Of a stretch of 10,196 bases of DNA, positions 1 through 6,025 are shown piece by piece. Position 1 is the stretch's first letter, and every line of letters starts with the position of its first letter. Both the position numbers and the translations under genes were made by a program. The notes beneath the pieces are model-generated. The model did not search any database and was not told the DNA's origin. It saw only the letters and a program-made list of their open reading frames with translations. Source of the DNA: Planctomycetaceae bacterium (GTDB taxonomy: Bacteria; Planctomycetota; Planctomycetia; Pirellulales; Thermoguttaceae). The stretch spans positions 1 through 10,196 of the forward strand of contig JAIRYX010000425.1 of NCBI GenBank assembly GCA_031267635.1. The letters run 5' to 3'.

Positions 1-132
1 TTGTTCGGAACATGCGAGCACAGGACGTAATATCCCTTTGCCGAATAAATGATAGTAACATATCCAGAGGAATAAAAAAAGAAAAATAACGAAGATAATT
101 CGAAATAAATTTTGTACAACCTGAATTTTCAT
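1..132 (-). CDS. 5' end of an unidentified membrane protein gene (cut by window edge)
   Basis: The frame is open from an ATG at 132 to the window edge and gives 44 residues starting MKIQVVQNLFRIIFVIFLFL. Residues 9-30 form one hydrophobic segment followed by LFGKGILRPVLACSEQ, so the protein starts with a membrane span or an uncleaved signal anchor. There is no strong Shine-Dalgarno sequence, only a purine-rich GAAAGA stretch upstream. It lies downstream of the hairpin at 155-192 and in the same direction as the exported cysteine-rich genes, so it may belong to the same cluster. The family cannot be named from 44 residues. A redox-related membrane protein would fit the context, but nothing visible proves it. 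Confidence 0.5.
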   Translation of the reverse strand, partial: MKIQVVQNLFRIIFVIFLFLFLWICYYHLFGKGILRPVLACSEQ

Positions 133-154
133 TTTTCAATCTTTCATCATTGAT

Positions 155-192
155 AAAAGCCATACAAATAAAAATAGATTTGTATGGCTTTT
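155..192 (-). terminator. Hairpin terminator after the small cysteine-rich gene
   Basis: Two perfectly complementary 15-nt arms, AAAAGCCATACAAAT (155-169) and ATTTGTATGGCTTTT (178-192), enclose an 8-nt loop. Read on the minus strand, the stem ends in GGCTTTTAT 17 nt after the stop of the 209-493 gene. The stem is AT-rich but long. It is symmetric enough to act on both strands. Confidence 0.75.
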
Positions 193-208
193 GTTAGAGA
201 AAAAATTT

Positions 209-493
209 TCAGTTCGTCGGCTCGCCGCATGATGGCGAATCATCACAACAGGAACAGGTGGATTCATCAATGCAAGACCCGCCGCAACAGATGTAACCCT
301 CCTCACAACCTTCAAACTCTGTAGGCACGCCTTCAACCATAACGGTATGCGTGCAACCGCTTTCCTCATCTGCTTGTACAAAATCAATTTTGGGCATTGT
401 TCCCAGCAGGAAAAGAATCAATCCCAAATAAACGACCGAGGCAACCGCGTAACGACCGCCAAGTGAAACAAAGTTTTCAATCTTTTTCAGCAT
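209..493 (-). CDS. Small exported peptide with nine cysteines, CC-x-x-x-C knot-like pattern
   Basis: This is a 94-residue protein of no family I recognise. Start ATG 493 is preceded by AAGGA with 8-nt spacing. Residues 14-33 are hydrophobic, and VQA|DEE at 39-44 looks like a signal peptidase I site, giving a mature peptide of about 53 residues. All nine cysteines lie in the mature part (47, 63, 69, 70, 74, 80, 82, 83, 89). The core GYICCGGSCIDESTCSCC resembles the CC and C-x-C spacing of disulfide-knotted mini-proteins, though this resemblance is by eye only. The mature part is acidic. It is the second gene of a unit led by the 365-residue anchored protein, 82 bp upstream, and is closed by a terminator. 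Its start MLKKI matches that of the other cysteine-rich gene at 2090-2347. It could be a secreted effector, a structural wall peptide, or a metal- or thiol-carrying peptide. Confidence 0.72.
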   Translation of the reverse strand: MLKKIENFVSLGGRYAVASVVYLGLILFLLGTMPKIDFVQADEESGCTHTVMVEGVPTEFEGCEEGYICCGGSCIDESTCSCCDDSPSCGEPTN

Positions 494-575
494 AAAAGTT
501 TCCTTTTTGCAAGTTATTGTTAGTCACTAAATCCCGCCCGTTGGCGAGACTTAGCTGTTCGTAAATAAAATTTTG

Positions 576-1673
576 TCAGACTTTTCTCATTTTCAACCAT
601 CCGCCCACAATGAAGAGCAGAATCCCCAACAAAATACAAATAATCCGAAACCAAGAAAATTGCGTTGTCGTAACTTCTCCGATTCTAGTTTCCGGCGGCA
701 AAAACTGCGCGACGTCAAATTCCGATAAATCGACAGCGCCGGGAATGATTTGTGTGACTTCATATTGAACTTGACTGGTTAATTGTTCTGTTTTTTCAAC
801 ATCCAAATCGTAACGACCGTAATCAATTTGATAAAATTTTAACAAAGGTATTTTTTCATGAAAGCCATCATAAACACAATGGCTTTTATGCCAAGCATTC
901 TCTGTATGTTCATATATTTCTTTTACGCTCCAAAAATGATCTTTTGATAACTTAAATATCCAAAAATTATCTGTGCCCATTATACTTGATTTTATTTCGA
1001 TACACTGTTCGCCATTGTCAGCAAATGGTTTGACGTAATCAATCACATATTTATCTTTATTGTGAAGAAAAGGCGGTTTTCTAAAAAACATTCTTTCAAG
1101 CGTAGTCCCAGTTTCGGCAAAAGGGGCTGTATCAAATAGCATAATAGCCATAGGTATTAGTATTGCCCCATTGTTGGTCTTCCTTCTTGTAACGATTGAA
1201 TAATAAGGATTTTTTTTGTTCTTTTTTTCTAATTCTATATTAACAGTGGGCGTAAACACCATAATATACTTGGAAATATAACGTTCTTTATTTTTGTCTT
1301 GGACGTCTTTATTATCGGAGTCAATAAAAGAAATCAATTTATCTACTCTTATAAATTTTTTGTCCGCATGCAATTGATTGTATCGAACTTCAATATCTTC
1401 TTCTCGTTTTAGAGATGGCAAAGAACCTTGAGGTAATGGAATGTTGTCTTTATCACTAAAACTGTAAATCTTTACTTTGGTGTTAAACCTAGCATTTTCA
1501 TAAAAATATTTAATTTTCGGATATATCTTCGCATATTCATTTAAAATATCCTTTTCTTCCTGACTTAATTTAGAAAACATGCTATCAGTAAAATCAATAT
1601 TTATGACAGTTTGTTGTGCAAAAGACAATGAGCAGTGTACAAAAAAAAGAAGCGATACTAAACCGTATTTCAT
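576..1673 (-). CDS. Exported protein with C-terminal membrane anchor, function unknown
   Basis: This is a 365-residue protein. ATG 1673 is preferred because GTGAG lies 7 nt upstream; a GTG at 1685 in the same frame would add four residues. Residues 1-19 (MKYGLVSLLFFVHCSLSFAQ) form a typical signal peptide with cleavage after SFA. The long middle part is lysine- and aromatic-rich and non-membranous. Residues 341-360 (FRIICILLGILLFIVGGWL) are one span, followed by a basic KMRKV tail. The topology is thus a large extracytoplasmic domain held by a C-terminal anchor. The alternation of short strands ending in FWIFKLSKDHFW recalls LolA-like beta proteins of planctomycetes, but this is only an impression. 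It leads the second unit, with its own promoter at 1735-1763, and the cysteine-rich gene follows at 493. It is clearly more AT-rich than purF and xerD, which fits an acquired region. Confidence 0.8.
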   Translation of the reverse strand: MKYGLVSLLFFVHCSLSFAQQTVINIDFTDSMFSKLSQEEKDILNEYAKIYPKIKYFYENARFNTKVKIYSFSDKDNIPLPQGSLPSLKREEDIEVRYNQLHADKKFIRVDKLISFIDSDNKDVQDKNKERYISKYIMVFTPTVNIELEKKNKKNPYYSIVTRRKTNNGAILIPMAIMLFDTAPFAETGTTLERMFFRKPPFLHNKDKYVIDYVKPFADNGEQCIEIKSSIMGTDNFWIFKLSKDHFWSVKEIYEHTENAWHKSHCVYDGFHEKIPLLKFYQIDYGRYDLDVEKTEQLTSQVQYEVTQIIPGAVDLSEFDVAQFLPPETRIGEVTTTQFSWFRIICILLGILLFIVGGWLKMRKV

Positions 1674-1734
1674 TATAAATCTCACTAATAATTTGTTTTG
1701 TAATCGAATGTTAGTTATTTTGAATGAAACTTAA

Positions 1735-1763
1735 ATCATACTAATTATTAAGTATTTACTCAA
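1735..1763 (-). promoter_or_regulatory. Sigma70-type promoter of the second unit
   Basis: On the minus strand, -35 TTGAGT (1763-1758) and -10 TATGAT (1740-1735) are separated by exactly 17 bp. The -10 matches TATAAT at 5 of 6 positions and the -35 matches TTGACA at 4 of 6. Transcription would begin near 1728, leaving a leader of about 55 nt before the ATG at 1673. Confidence 0.6.
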
Positions 1764-1772
1764 ACTGTAAAT
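1754..1772. promoter_or_regulatory. Candidate operator dyad over the -35 of the second unit
   Basis: ATTTAC-N7-GTAAAT is a 6-bp dyad centred on the -35 box. A closely similar dyad overlaps the promoter of the thioredoxin-fold unit (3574-3591). The arrangement fits a dimeric repressor or activator, but no such regulator gene is in the window. Confidence 0.4.
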
Positions 1773-1962
1773 GAAAAATGCAAAAAAATCAAAAATAGTG
1801 TGTTTTAACCCAATACTCGGGGTGCTTGAGGGATTTTAGGGTGTGTTTACCCAATTTTGAGTATTCCCAAAACGCAAAAATTTTCTCTATTTAAAATTAA
1901 TGTAACTTGTTTGTAAATAACAACTTAAAATTCTACCATTTTGTTTTATTTACAGTTTGAGT
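1758..1962. repeat. 15-nt inverted repeat pair flanking a structured spacer
   Basis: ACTCAAACTGTAAAT (1758-1772) is repeated as its perfect reverse complement ATTTACAGTTTGAGT (1948-1962), 175 bp apart, with some further similarity in the AT-rich flanks. It may be two facing copies of the operator motif, or the ends of a small non-autonomous mobile element. No clear target duplication is seen. Confidence 0.5.
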
Positions 1963-2031
1963 ATTTAATAAATACTTTCTTTCAAATTTGGAAACACACA
2001 CTTTCTTATCATTTAAAATTTTGCGTGAAAA

Positions 2032-2059
2032 GTCCATTTATCCACTCAAGAAAATGGAC
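2032..2059 (-). terminator. Hairpin terminator of the thioredoxin-fold / DUF1573 / peptide unit
   Basis: GTCCATTT (2032-2039) pairs perfectly with AAATGGAC (2052-2059) around a 12-nt loop. On the minus strand the stem is followed directly by TTTTC. It starts 30 nt after the stop of the cysteine-rich gene. Confidence 0.6.
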
Positions 2060-2089
2060 ATTTCCATCATTCTATAAAAAACTAATGGA

Positions 2090-2347
2090 TTAGTGCATGC
2101 ATTTACAATTAAAAAGTTCAGGATTTTGTAAACGCGGTGAATTTTGACAACTGCATGTCAATAGCCAATTACTACAATCAGTTGCTGCATCGCACTTACC
2201 TGATAGAGAATTTTGTACCGCAGTACATGTGGAAGCATTATAACTACAACAAAAATTACCAAATTGGCCTAGAGCTAGAGATGATCCTCCCAAAATCAAT
2301 AAGATTCCAACTCCACACAAACAATCAGCAAAAATTTTCTTTAACAT
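2090..2347 (-). CDS. Small exported cysteine-rich peptide (second type)
   Basis: This is an 85-residue protein of unknown family. ATG 2347 (MLKKIFADCLC) is chosen because AAAGGA sits 8 nt upstream. An in-frame ATG three codons earlier lies inside that site, and a longer frame to 2425 has no support. Residues 12-26 are hydrophobic with a GG pair, and ALG|QFG at 25-30 is a plausible signal peptidase I site. The mature part of about 58 residues has nine cysteines (33, 34, 41, 52, 58, 65, 67, 81, 83); two more lie before the hydrophobic core (9, 11). It follows the DUF1573-type gene by 49 bp and ends the unit before a terminator. It shares only the MLKKI start, the size and the cysteine count with the 209-493 product. 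An odd cysteine number leaves one free thiol or suggests a dimer. Confidence 0.72.
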   Translation of the reverse strand: MLKKIFADCLCGVGILLILGGSSLALGQFGNFCCSYNASTCTAVQNSLSGKCDAATDCSNWLLTCSCQNSPRLQNPELFNCKCMH

Positions 2348-2396
2348 GATATTCATCCTTTCAATTTTGATGAAACGGTTAAAAAGTTTTAAAACA

Positions 2397-2885
2397 TTAA
2401 TTGGAAACGACTTTTGCACGAACAACCAGCATCGTTATTGGTTGATCGACATTAAGATTAAGTAACAACTGGCGACGCACCAGACTACCTTCATCTTTTT
2501 GACTACTGTAAAACGTTACGGGAAAATCAATGACAGTTCCCGGTGAAACGGTCAAAGGAAGGTCAGCGCTTTGAACGCAACTGCAATCCGCCTCTGCGCC
2601 AAGAATGATAACGGGCTGTTGACTCAAATTCCGTAACCGGAAAACGCCGGTTCTCGTTTGATCAGCGGAAATGGTTCCAAAATCCAGCGTATCATTCTCA
2701 ACATATAAAATGTAACCATTCAATCTTGCCCAACCGGCAGATAAACTTCCGTAAACATAATAACATCCTATACCACCAATGACCAGAACAACAATCGCAA
2801 TAAGCAACGGTCTGAAAATAAAACGAAACAACTGTCCCAAACGTTTTTTCTGCACATACGGCTTTTCGAAAATCTGTTCGCTCAT
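2397..2885 (-). CDS. Membrane-anchored DUF1573-type protein
   Basis: This is a 162-residue protein. A basic cytoplasmic leader (residues 1-25) precedes one membrane span (about 26-46), and the rest is extracytoplasmic. Residues 63-158 read as a DUF1573 domain, an immunoglobulin-like beta fold common in planctomycetes and Bacteroidetes. The signs are LDFGTI near the start, FRLRN, the cysteine pair ADCSCV (C101, C103), and a closing strand RAKVV. The role of DUF1573 proteins is unknown; the CxC may bind metal or form a disulfide. ATG 2885 overlaps the stop of the upstream gene (ATGA), with AAAGG 9 nt before it, so the two are translationally coupled. The coupling to a thioredoxin-fold protein and to a cysteine-rich peptide suggests a shared role at the cell surface. 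Confidence 0.82.
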   Translation of the reverse strand: MSEQIFEKPYVQKKRLGQLFRFIFRPLLIAIVVLVIGGIGCYYVYGSLSAGWARLNGYILYVENDTLDFGTISADQTRTGVFRLRNLSQQPVIILGAEADCSCVQSADLPLTVSPGTVIDFPVTFYSSQKDEGSLVRRQLLLNLNVDQPITMLVVRAKVVSN

Positions 2886-3370
2886 TTGTTATTACCTTTC
2901 GGCATGATAACCTGCACAACAACATGATTTTTTATGGTTAAAATCACCGGTGTTGTAACAAACCACTCTTTACTTTCGCTTTCATTTAATCTTGCACAAT
3001 TTATATTTTCAAGAAATACACTTTCTCCATACGGCGGCACTTCCATCAAAAACAAATTTTCCGTTTTCTTTTCAATCAGTTCATCAATCACCTCTTTACA
3101 TTCAGGACAATCATAATGATAAAGCACGACCATCCATTCTCCGTTTTTCAATTTCTCCTGCATGTTTATCGGTTGGATATACGGCAAAAGCGGAAACTCT
3201 TTTTCCGTCCATTTGTCCGGTTCAAGCAAAATTGTCTTTTTACCGCCGACGCCGATAAATTCCTTACCAATTTCTGCATGGCGATTCACTCGCGATAATA
3301 TTACAAAAACCATCGGAATCACCAAAATCAGTAAGAAAATCAACGTTATTTTGTTCTTCATTATCCACAT
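2882..3370 (-). CDS. Membrane-anchored thioredoxin-fold protein (CPEC)
   Basis: This is a 162-residue protein. ATG 3370 (MWIMKNK) is preferred since AAAGG lies 8 nt upstream; the frame is open to 3406 but without such a site. Residues 8-26 form one span, so the rest lies outside the cytoplasm. LYHYDCPECKEVIDEL gives a CxxC at C88-C91 at the start of a helix, after a beta strand WMVVLYHY. TTPVI at 139-143 supplies the cis-proline (P141) of thioredoxin folds, and the closing strand VVVQVI follows. These are the active-site features of a disulfide oxidoreductase. The glutamate-containing CPEC is not a standard CGPC or CPHC, so direction of the reaction is open. The partners are probably exported proteins of the same unit. 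It is the first gene after the promoter at 3563-3591. Confidence 0.78.
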   Translation of the reverse strand: MWIMKNKITLIFLLILVIPMVFVILSRVNRHAEIGKEFIGVGGKKTILLEPDKWTEKEFPLLPYIQPINMQEKLKNGEWMVVLYHYDCPECKEVIDELIEKKTENLFLMEVPPYGESVFLENINCARLNESESKEWFVTTPVILTIKNHVVVQVIMPKGNNK

Positions 3371-3562
3371 AACAAAAACCTTTATGTCGCAAGTCATTGC
3401 TTTCAAAAAACCAAAGTTTAGGAAAAGACAGGAAAATTTTCACACAAGCAACGAACACTTTACATTGTTAATTGCATGTTATCACAAAATTTCCCCGTTG
3501 TCTCGTGAGAACAAAAGCGAGCAAAAGATTAAACTATTGAATAGAATTTTTATAACGCTAGT

Positions 3563-3591
3563 AATATAATGTATTTACGTCAATATGTAAA
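3563..3591 (-). promoter_or_regulatory. Sigma70-type promoter of the thioredoxin-fold unit
   Basis: On the minus strand, -35 TTTACA (3591-3586) and -10 TATATT (3568-3563) are separated by 17 bp. Each matches the consensus at 5 of 6 positions. Transcription would start near 3556, giving a leader of about 185 nt, long enough for regulation but without a clear structure. Confidence 0.62.
3574..3591. promoter_or_regulatory. Candidate operator dyad over the -35 of the thioredoxin-fold unit
   Basis: TTTAC-N8-GTAAA overlaps the -35 box. On the minus strand the motif TTTACA-N2-TTGA followed by TAAATAC is shared with the second unit's promoter, including the position of the dyad relative to the -35 region. 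Confidence 0.4.
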
Positions 3592-3699
3592 AATTTTTAT
3601 AAAAAATAAATTTTCAAAAAAAATATTTTCTTTTTGTAGAAAGTTAAACTGAATAAATTAGGTCGGACAGGATTGTCATTACATTAGACCTTTTCTTCA

Positions 3700-3903
3700 G
3701 TGGTAAGCCCTTCAATTGATGTTGGTTTTCTAACGTGGAAAACACCGTAATTTCACGCTTTGAGTGCTCAATAGTATTAGTGGGGTTTACCACCAGCTTG
3801 ATATTACGAAAACATACACAATTTAGACAATCACAAAACTAATACTATACATACTATAAAGAACCTTGTCTCGAATAGGTTAGAGAAAATATCTAGTATG
3901 TAT
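3700..3903. repeat. Nested inverted repeats
   Basis: Three pairs are seen. GTGGTAAGCCC (3700-3710) pairs with GGGTTTACCAC (3783-3793) with one mismatch. ATAGTATTAGT (3771-3781) pairs perfectly with ACTAATACTAT (3838-3848). ATACATACT (3847-3855) pairs perfectly with AGTATGTAT (3895-3903). They overlap and cannot all form at once. They could be binding sites, a recombination site, or remains of a small repeat element. Confidence 0.4.
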
Positions 3904-4258
3904 TTTATAACAATCGAACAAACTGGACAAGCATTACCGGAAACGGCAAACTTAAAAAAATCAAAAAAATTGAACTATTTTCTTTTTGGCAAATCGGATA
4001 TACTTTCCGGCTGTCGATAGCTAAAGCATTGTTTCCCCAACATACCCGAACAGGGTTTACAGATCGACATGGTTTTCCTTGCCGCAAATGCACGAATTTG
4101 TTACCAAAATCTCTACAATGCGGGACTTTTGATGACAATCGTTTACAGTTTCAGATTTTCATTCGTGTGCTCAAAATGAATGTTTAGAACCTCCTTTCCG
4201 GTTTAATCGTGTCAATTCTGTTGAAGAAATTTTTCTATCGACACGGAAATTTGAAAAA

Positions 4259-5209
4259 TTGCCATATATGCTCTATCAATCCAAACGCCGAAAACTGACG
4301 CTCAAGCCGATACTCGTCAAGACGACCGAGCAAGCGTGGCTGGAGGCGTTTATAGAGTATCTTGCCGGTGAATGTCATTTGGCGGAAAACACGGTTGAGG
4401 CGTATCATTGTGATATGAAACATTTTTGGGAATGGCGCGGCAACCGAATCGTTTCGCATCTCACGGTCAGAGACCTTTCCGATTATGCTGCTTGGCTGTA
4501 TCAGAGATGCCTTTCTCCCGCATCGTTAGCTCGTCATATTGTTACACTTCGCCTAGTTTATCGATATCTACAGGTCGAAGGGATTATGCAGTCGAATCCT
4601 GCTGAACTTCTCGGTTCGGCAAAATTATGGGATCGCGTACCGCAAGTCCTTTCACCGAAACAAGTAGACCGATTATTGGCCGCGCCTGTTCCTACCGATC
4701 CGTTCTGGCGACGCGACCGTGCGTTGCTTGAAATGCTTTATGCGACCGGTTGCCGTGCGTCCGAATTGGCAAATTTGACACTTCACGACATGCACCTTGA
4801 GGAAAAATATTGCCTTTGCACAGGAAAGGGAAATAAACAAAGAATGGTGCATTTGGGTAACAAGGCGATTGAGGCATTTCAGGCATGGCGGGATATTGAG
4901 CGAAATGTTGTTGTAAACCATTATGGTGAAACCGATTACGCATTTGTTTCCTATCGCGGAAAACAATTTCGGCGGGAACGCATTTGGGAACTGCTGAAAA
5001 AATACGCAGCTCGTGTTGGTGCACCGGCAAATATTAGTCCTCACTCCTTGCGGCACAGTTTTGCGACGCATCTTCTCGCGGCGGGGGCGGATCTACGGCA
5101 GGTTCAGGAGATGCTTGGTCATTCGAGTATTGCCACGACACAAATTTACACACATGTTGATATGTCGCGACTGAAAAAAATTCATGAAAAATTTCACCCG
5201 CGCGGGTAA
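4259..5209 (+). CDS. xerD: Tyrosine recombinase, XerD-like
   Basis: This 316-residue protein is near the usual 295-310 of Xer recombinases. Residues 24-110 are the SAM-like core-binding domain (FIEYLAGE, AENTVEAYHCDMKHF) and 130-312 the catalytic domain. All catalytic residues are visible: R166 (ATGCRASEL), K190 (TGKGNKQR), H262 and R265 (PHSLRHSFATHLL), H288 (LGHSS) and the nucleophile Y297 (TQIYTHVD). The end KKIHEKFHPRG is closer to XerD (LHQQHHPR) than to XerC. With its partner it would resolve chromosome dimers at dif by strand exchange; an integron or phage role is less likely given the typical Xer ending. The start is TTG 4259, with GGAAA 9 nt upstream; ATG 4268 is the alternative and would remove three residues. 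It stands alone on the plus strand, between repeat-rich gaps. Confidence 0.9.
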   Translation: MPYMLYQSKRRKLTLKPILVKTTEQAWLEAFIEYLAGECHLAENTVEAYHCDMKHFWEWRGNRIVSHLTVRDLSDYAAWLYQRCLSPASLARHIVTLRLVYRYLQVEGIMQSNPAELLGSAKLWDRVPQVLSPKQVDRLLAAPVPTDPFWRRDRALLEMLYATGCRASELANLTLHDMHLEEKYCLCTGKGNKQRMVHLGNKAIEAFQAWRDIERNVVVNHYGETDYAFVSYRGKQFRRERIWELLKKYAARVGAPANISPHSLRHSFATHLLAAGADLRQVQEMLGHSSIATTQIYTHVDMSRLKKIHEKFHPRG

Positions 5210-5222
5210 TTTTAACTGTGGT

Positions 5223-5408
5223 TCAAAAAAAATATTGTGTAGATGCAATAATTTGTAAAAAATGAGTGAATTGTTCTTCCAGACCTCTTGGCACTTTTAA
5301 AACCTCTGGTAAAAAGGGATATTGTTGTTTGGCACAAATCAGAAGATACCGAGAGTTTTTTCTGAAATCCGCCAAAAATCCTACCAAAACCTTTTGAAAC
5401 GGGGGCAA
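5223..5408 (-). pseudogene. Possible small gene or gene remnant
   Basis: A 61-codon frame with a TTG start reads more like a real protein than a chance frame, for example LVGFLADFRKNSRYLLICAK, followed by PEVLKVPRGLEEQFTHFLQI. It has no ribosome binding site, and a stop lies seven codons above the TTG. It converges on the recombinase gene, whose stop is 13 bp away. I do not recognise the family. It may be the tail of a decayed gene or chance. Confidence 0.25.
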
Positions 5409-5610
5409 AAAATGTACATGAAGCTGTTAATGGCAAGTGAAATTCGACGCAACACCAAAAAAAGGCGCCTTCAATTCAAAATAATTATCAGAAATATGGC
5501 AGTGTGATATACCAGCTGATTTTTGTTGTCAAGCGTGAAACACTAACGCGCATGAAATAGTAAGCTCTAGTTGTGCGGTTAAGAGTCGTTGATTCAAACC
5601 GTAAACTAAT

Positions 5611-5659
5611 ATTTTTATTTTCCACAAATACATAAAAATAGTTTGTGGAAAATAAAAAT
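5611..5659. repeat. Perfect 18-bp inverted repeat (hairpin)
   Basis: ATTTTTATTTTCCACAAA (5611-5628) pairs without mismatch with its complement at 5642-5659 around a 13-nt loop. It lacks a clear T-tract on either strand, so it is not a standard terminator. A related string, GTGGAAGAAAATAAAA, lies just left of the second foldback copy (from 9819). Confidence 0.6.
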
Positions 5660-5717
5660 TTATCGCAGATTCTAAAGAGTATCTCTAATAACTGCAAATT
5701 TAATCAAATAATCGTGT

Positions 5718-5976
5718 TAACTGTTCAGTCGCTCAAAGTCAATAAATCCGCGATTGGGTAACTGCGTCATTATCCGAACGGTTTTACCACTGCCGCTCGT
5801 TTCCCTTAGTAGCCAACAAAGCTCCCGATATGCGCCCTTATTTTACGTTAAAGTTTTTTTGGTAACAATCCATGATCTAAAACACAAGGGCATAATGCCA
5901 AGTGAAATTGCGTGACTTTGTAGTAGTTACCCAATTGCCAGTGTGGATTTATTTGATTTGGGCGACTGAAGAGTTA
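5718..5976. mobile_element. Foldback / MITE-like element, copy A
   Basis: The element has terminal inverted repeats of about 45 bp. The left end reads TAACTGTTCAGTCGCTCAAA from 5718. The right end, read on the minus strand from 5976, is TAACTCTTCAGTCGCCCAAA. Both continue through AATAAATCC and end in a perfect ATTGGGTAACT (5753-5763, complement at 5925-5935). It encodes no protein. The core contains CTTAGTAGCCAACAAAG and GCGCCCTTAT, shared with copy B at 9856. No clear target duplication was found. Confidence 0.65.
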
Positions 5977-6025
5977 CCAGTATTTTATAAATCAATCCCT
6001 TCACCAAATGTGAAATAAGTAGAAA

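Larger units (their letters stand above)
1674..2089. other. Intergenic region: second promoter, inverted motif copies, terminator
   Basis: No gene is seen in these 416 bp. It holds the promoter of the 365-residue protein (1735-1763), a 15-nt inverted repeat spanning 1758-1962, a G-rich stem (AATACTC 1812-1818 pairs with GAGTATT 1859-1865, with GGGT/ACCC inside), and the terminator of the upstream unit (2032-2059). The central stem lies between the terminator and the next promoter, so neither annotated unit should transcribe it. Confidence 0.6.
3371..4258. other. Long AT-rich gap before the recombinase gene
   Basis: The first part (to about 3556) is the roughly 185-nt leader of the minus-strand unit, with no recognised riboswitch. 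After the promoter (3563-3591) comes very AT-rich DNA and then a block of nested inverted repeats (3700-3903). The stretch 3980-4140 has a more gene-like base mix, and frames on both strands are open for 60-77 codons, but neither reads as a family I know. No gene is called here. Confidence 0.5.
5210..6025. other. Gap with gene remnant, hairpin and foldback element
   Basis: No intact gene is supported in these 816 bp. It contains a possible short minus-strand coding remnant (5223-5408), an 18-bp perfect hairpin (5611-5659) and the foldback element (5718-5976). No canonical terminator is evident for the recombinase gene. Confidence 0.6.

Noticed and set aside
2348..2425. Longer N-terminus for the second cysteine-rich peptide
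   Set aside because: The extension overlaps the end of the preceding gene region, has no start site, and would put 26 residues before a clear signal peptide.
3371..3556. Possible riboswitch in the long leader of the thioredoxin-fold unit
   Set aside because: Only short, weak stems are visible and no known aptamer core was recognised.
3162..3569. Plus-strand open frame of 135 codons
   Set aside because: It lies opposite the thioredoxin-fold gene and its promoter, whose motifs, starts and coupling are convincing. It is a shadow frame.
3905..4138. Minus-strand open frame of 77 codons with several cysteines
   Set aside because: No ribosome binding site, no recognised family, and a 60-codon frame on the other strand is equally open. 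The cysteines do not form a regular zinc-binding pattern.
5570..5610. tRNA-like T-arm string (GATTCAAACC)
   Set aside because: No acceptor stem, D-arm or anticodon arm can be paired around it.
6000..6014. Small hairpin TTCAC/GTGAA after the response regulator
   Set aside because: Only five base pairs and no T-tract on the minus strand; too weak to call a terminator.
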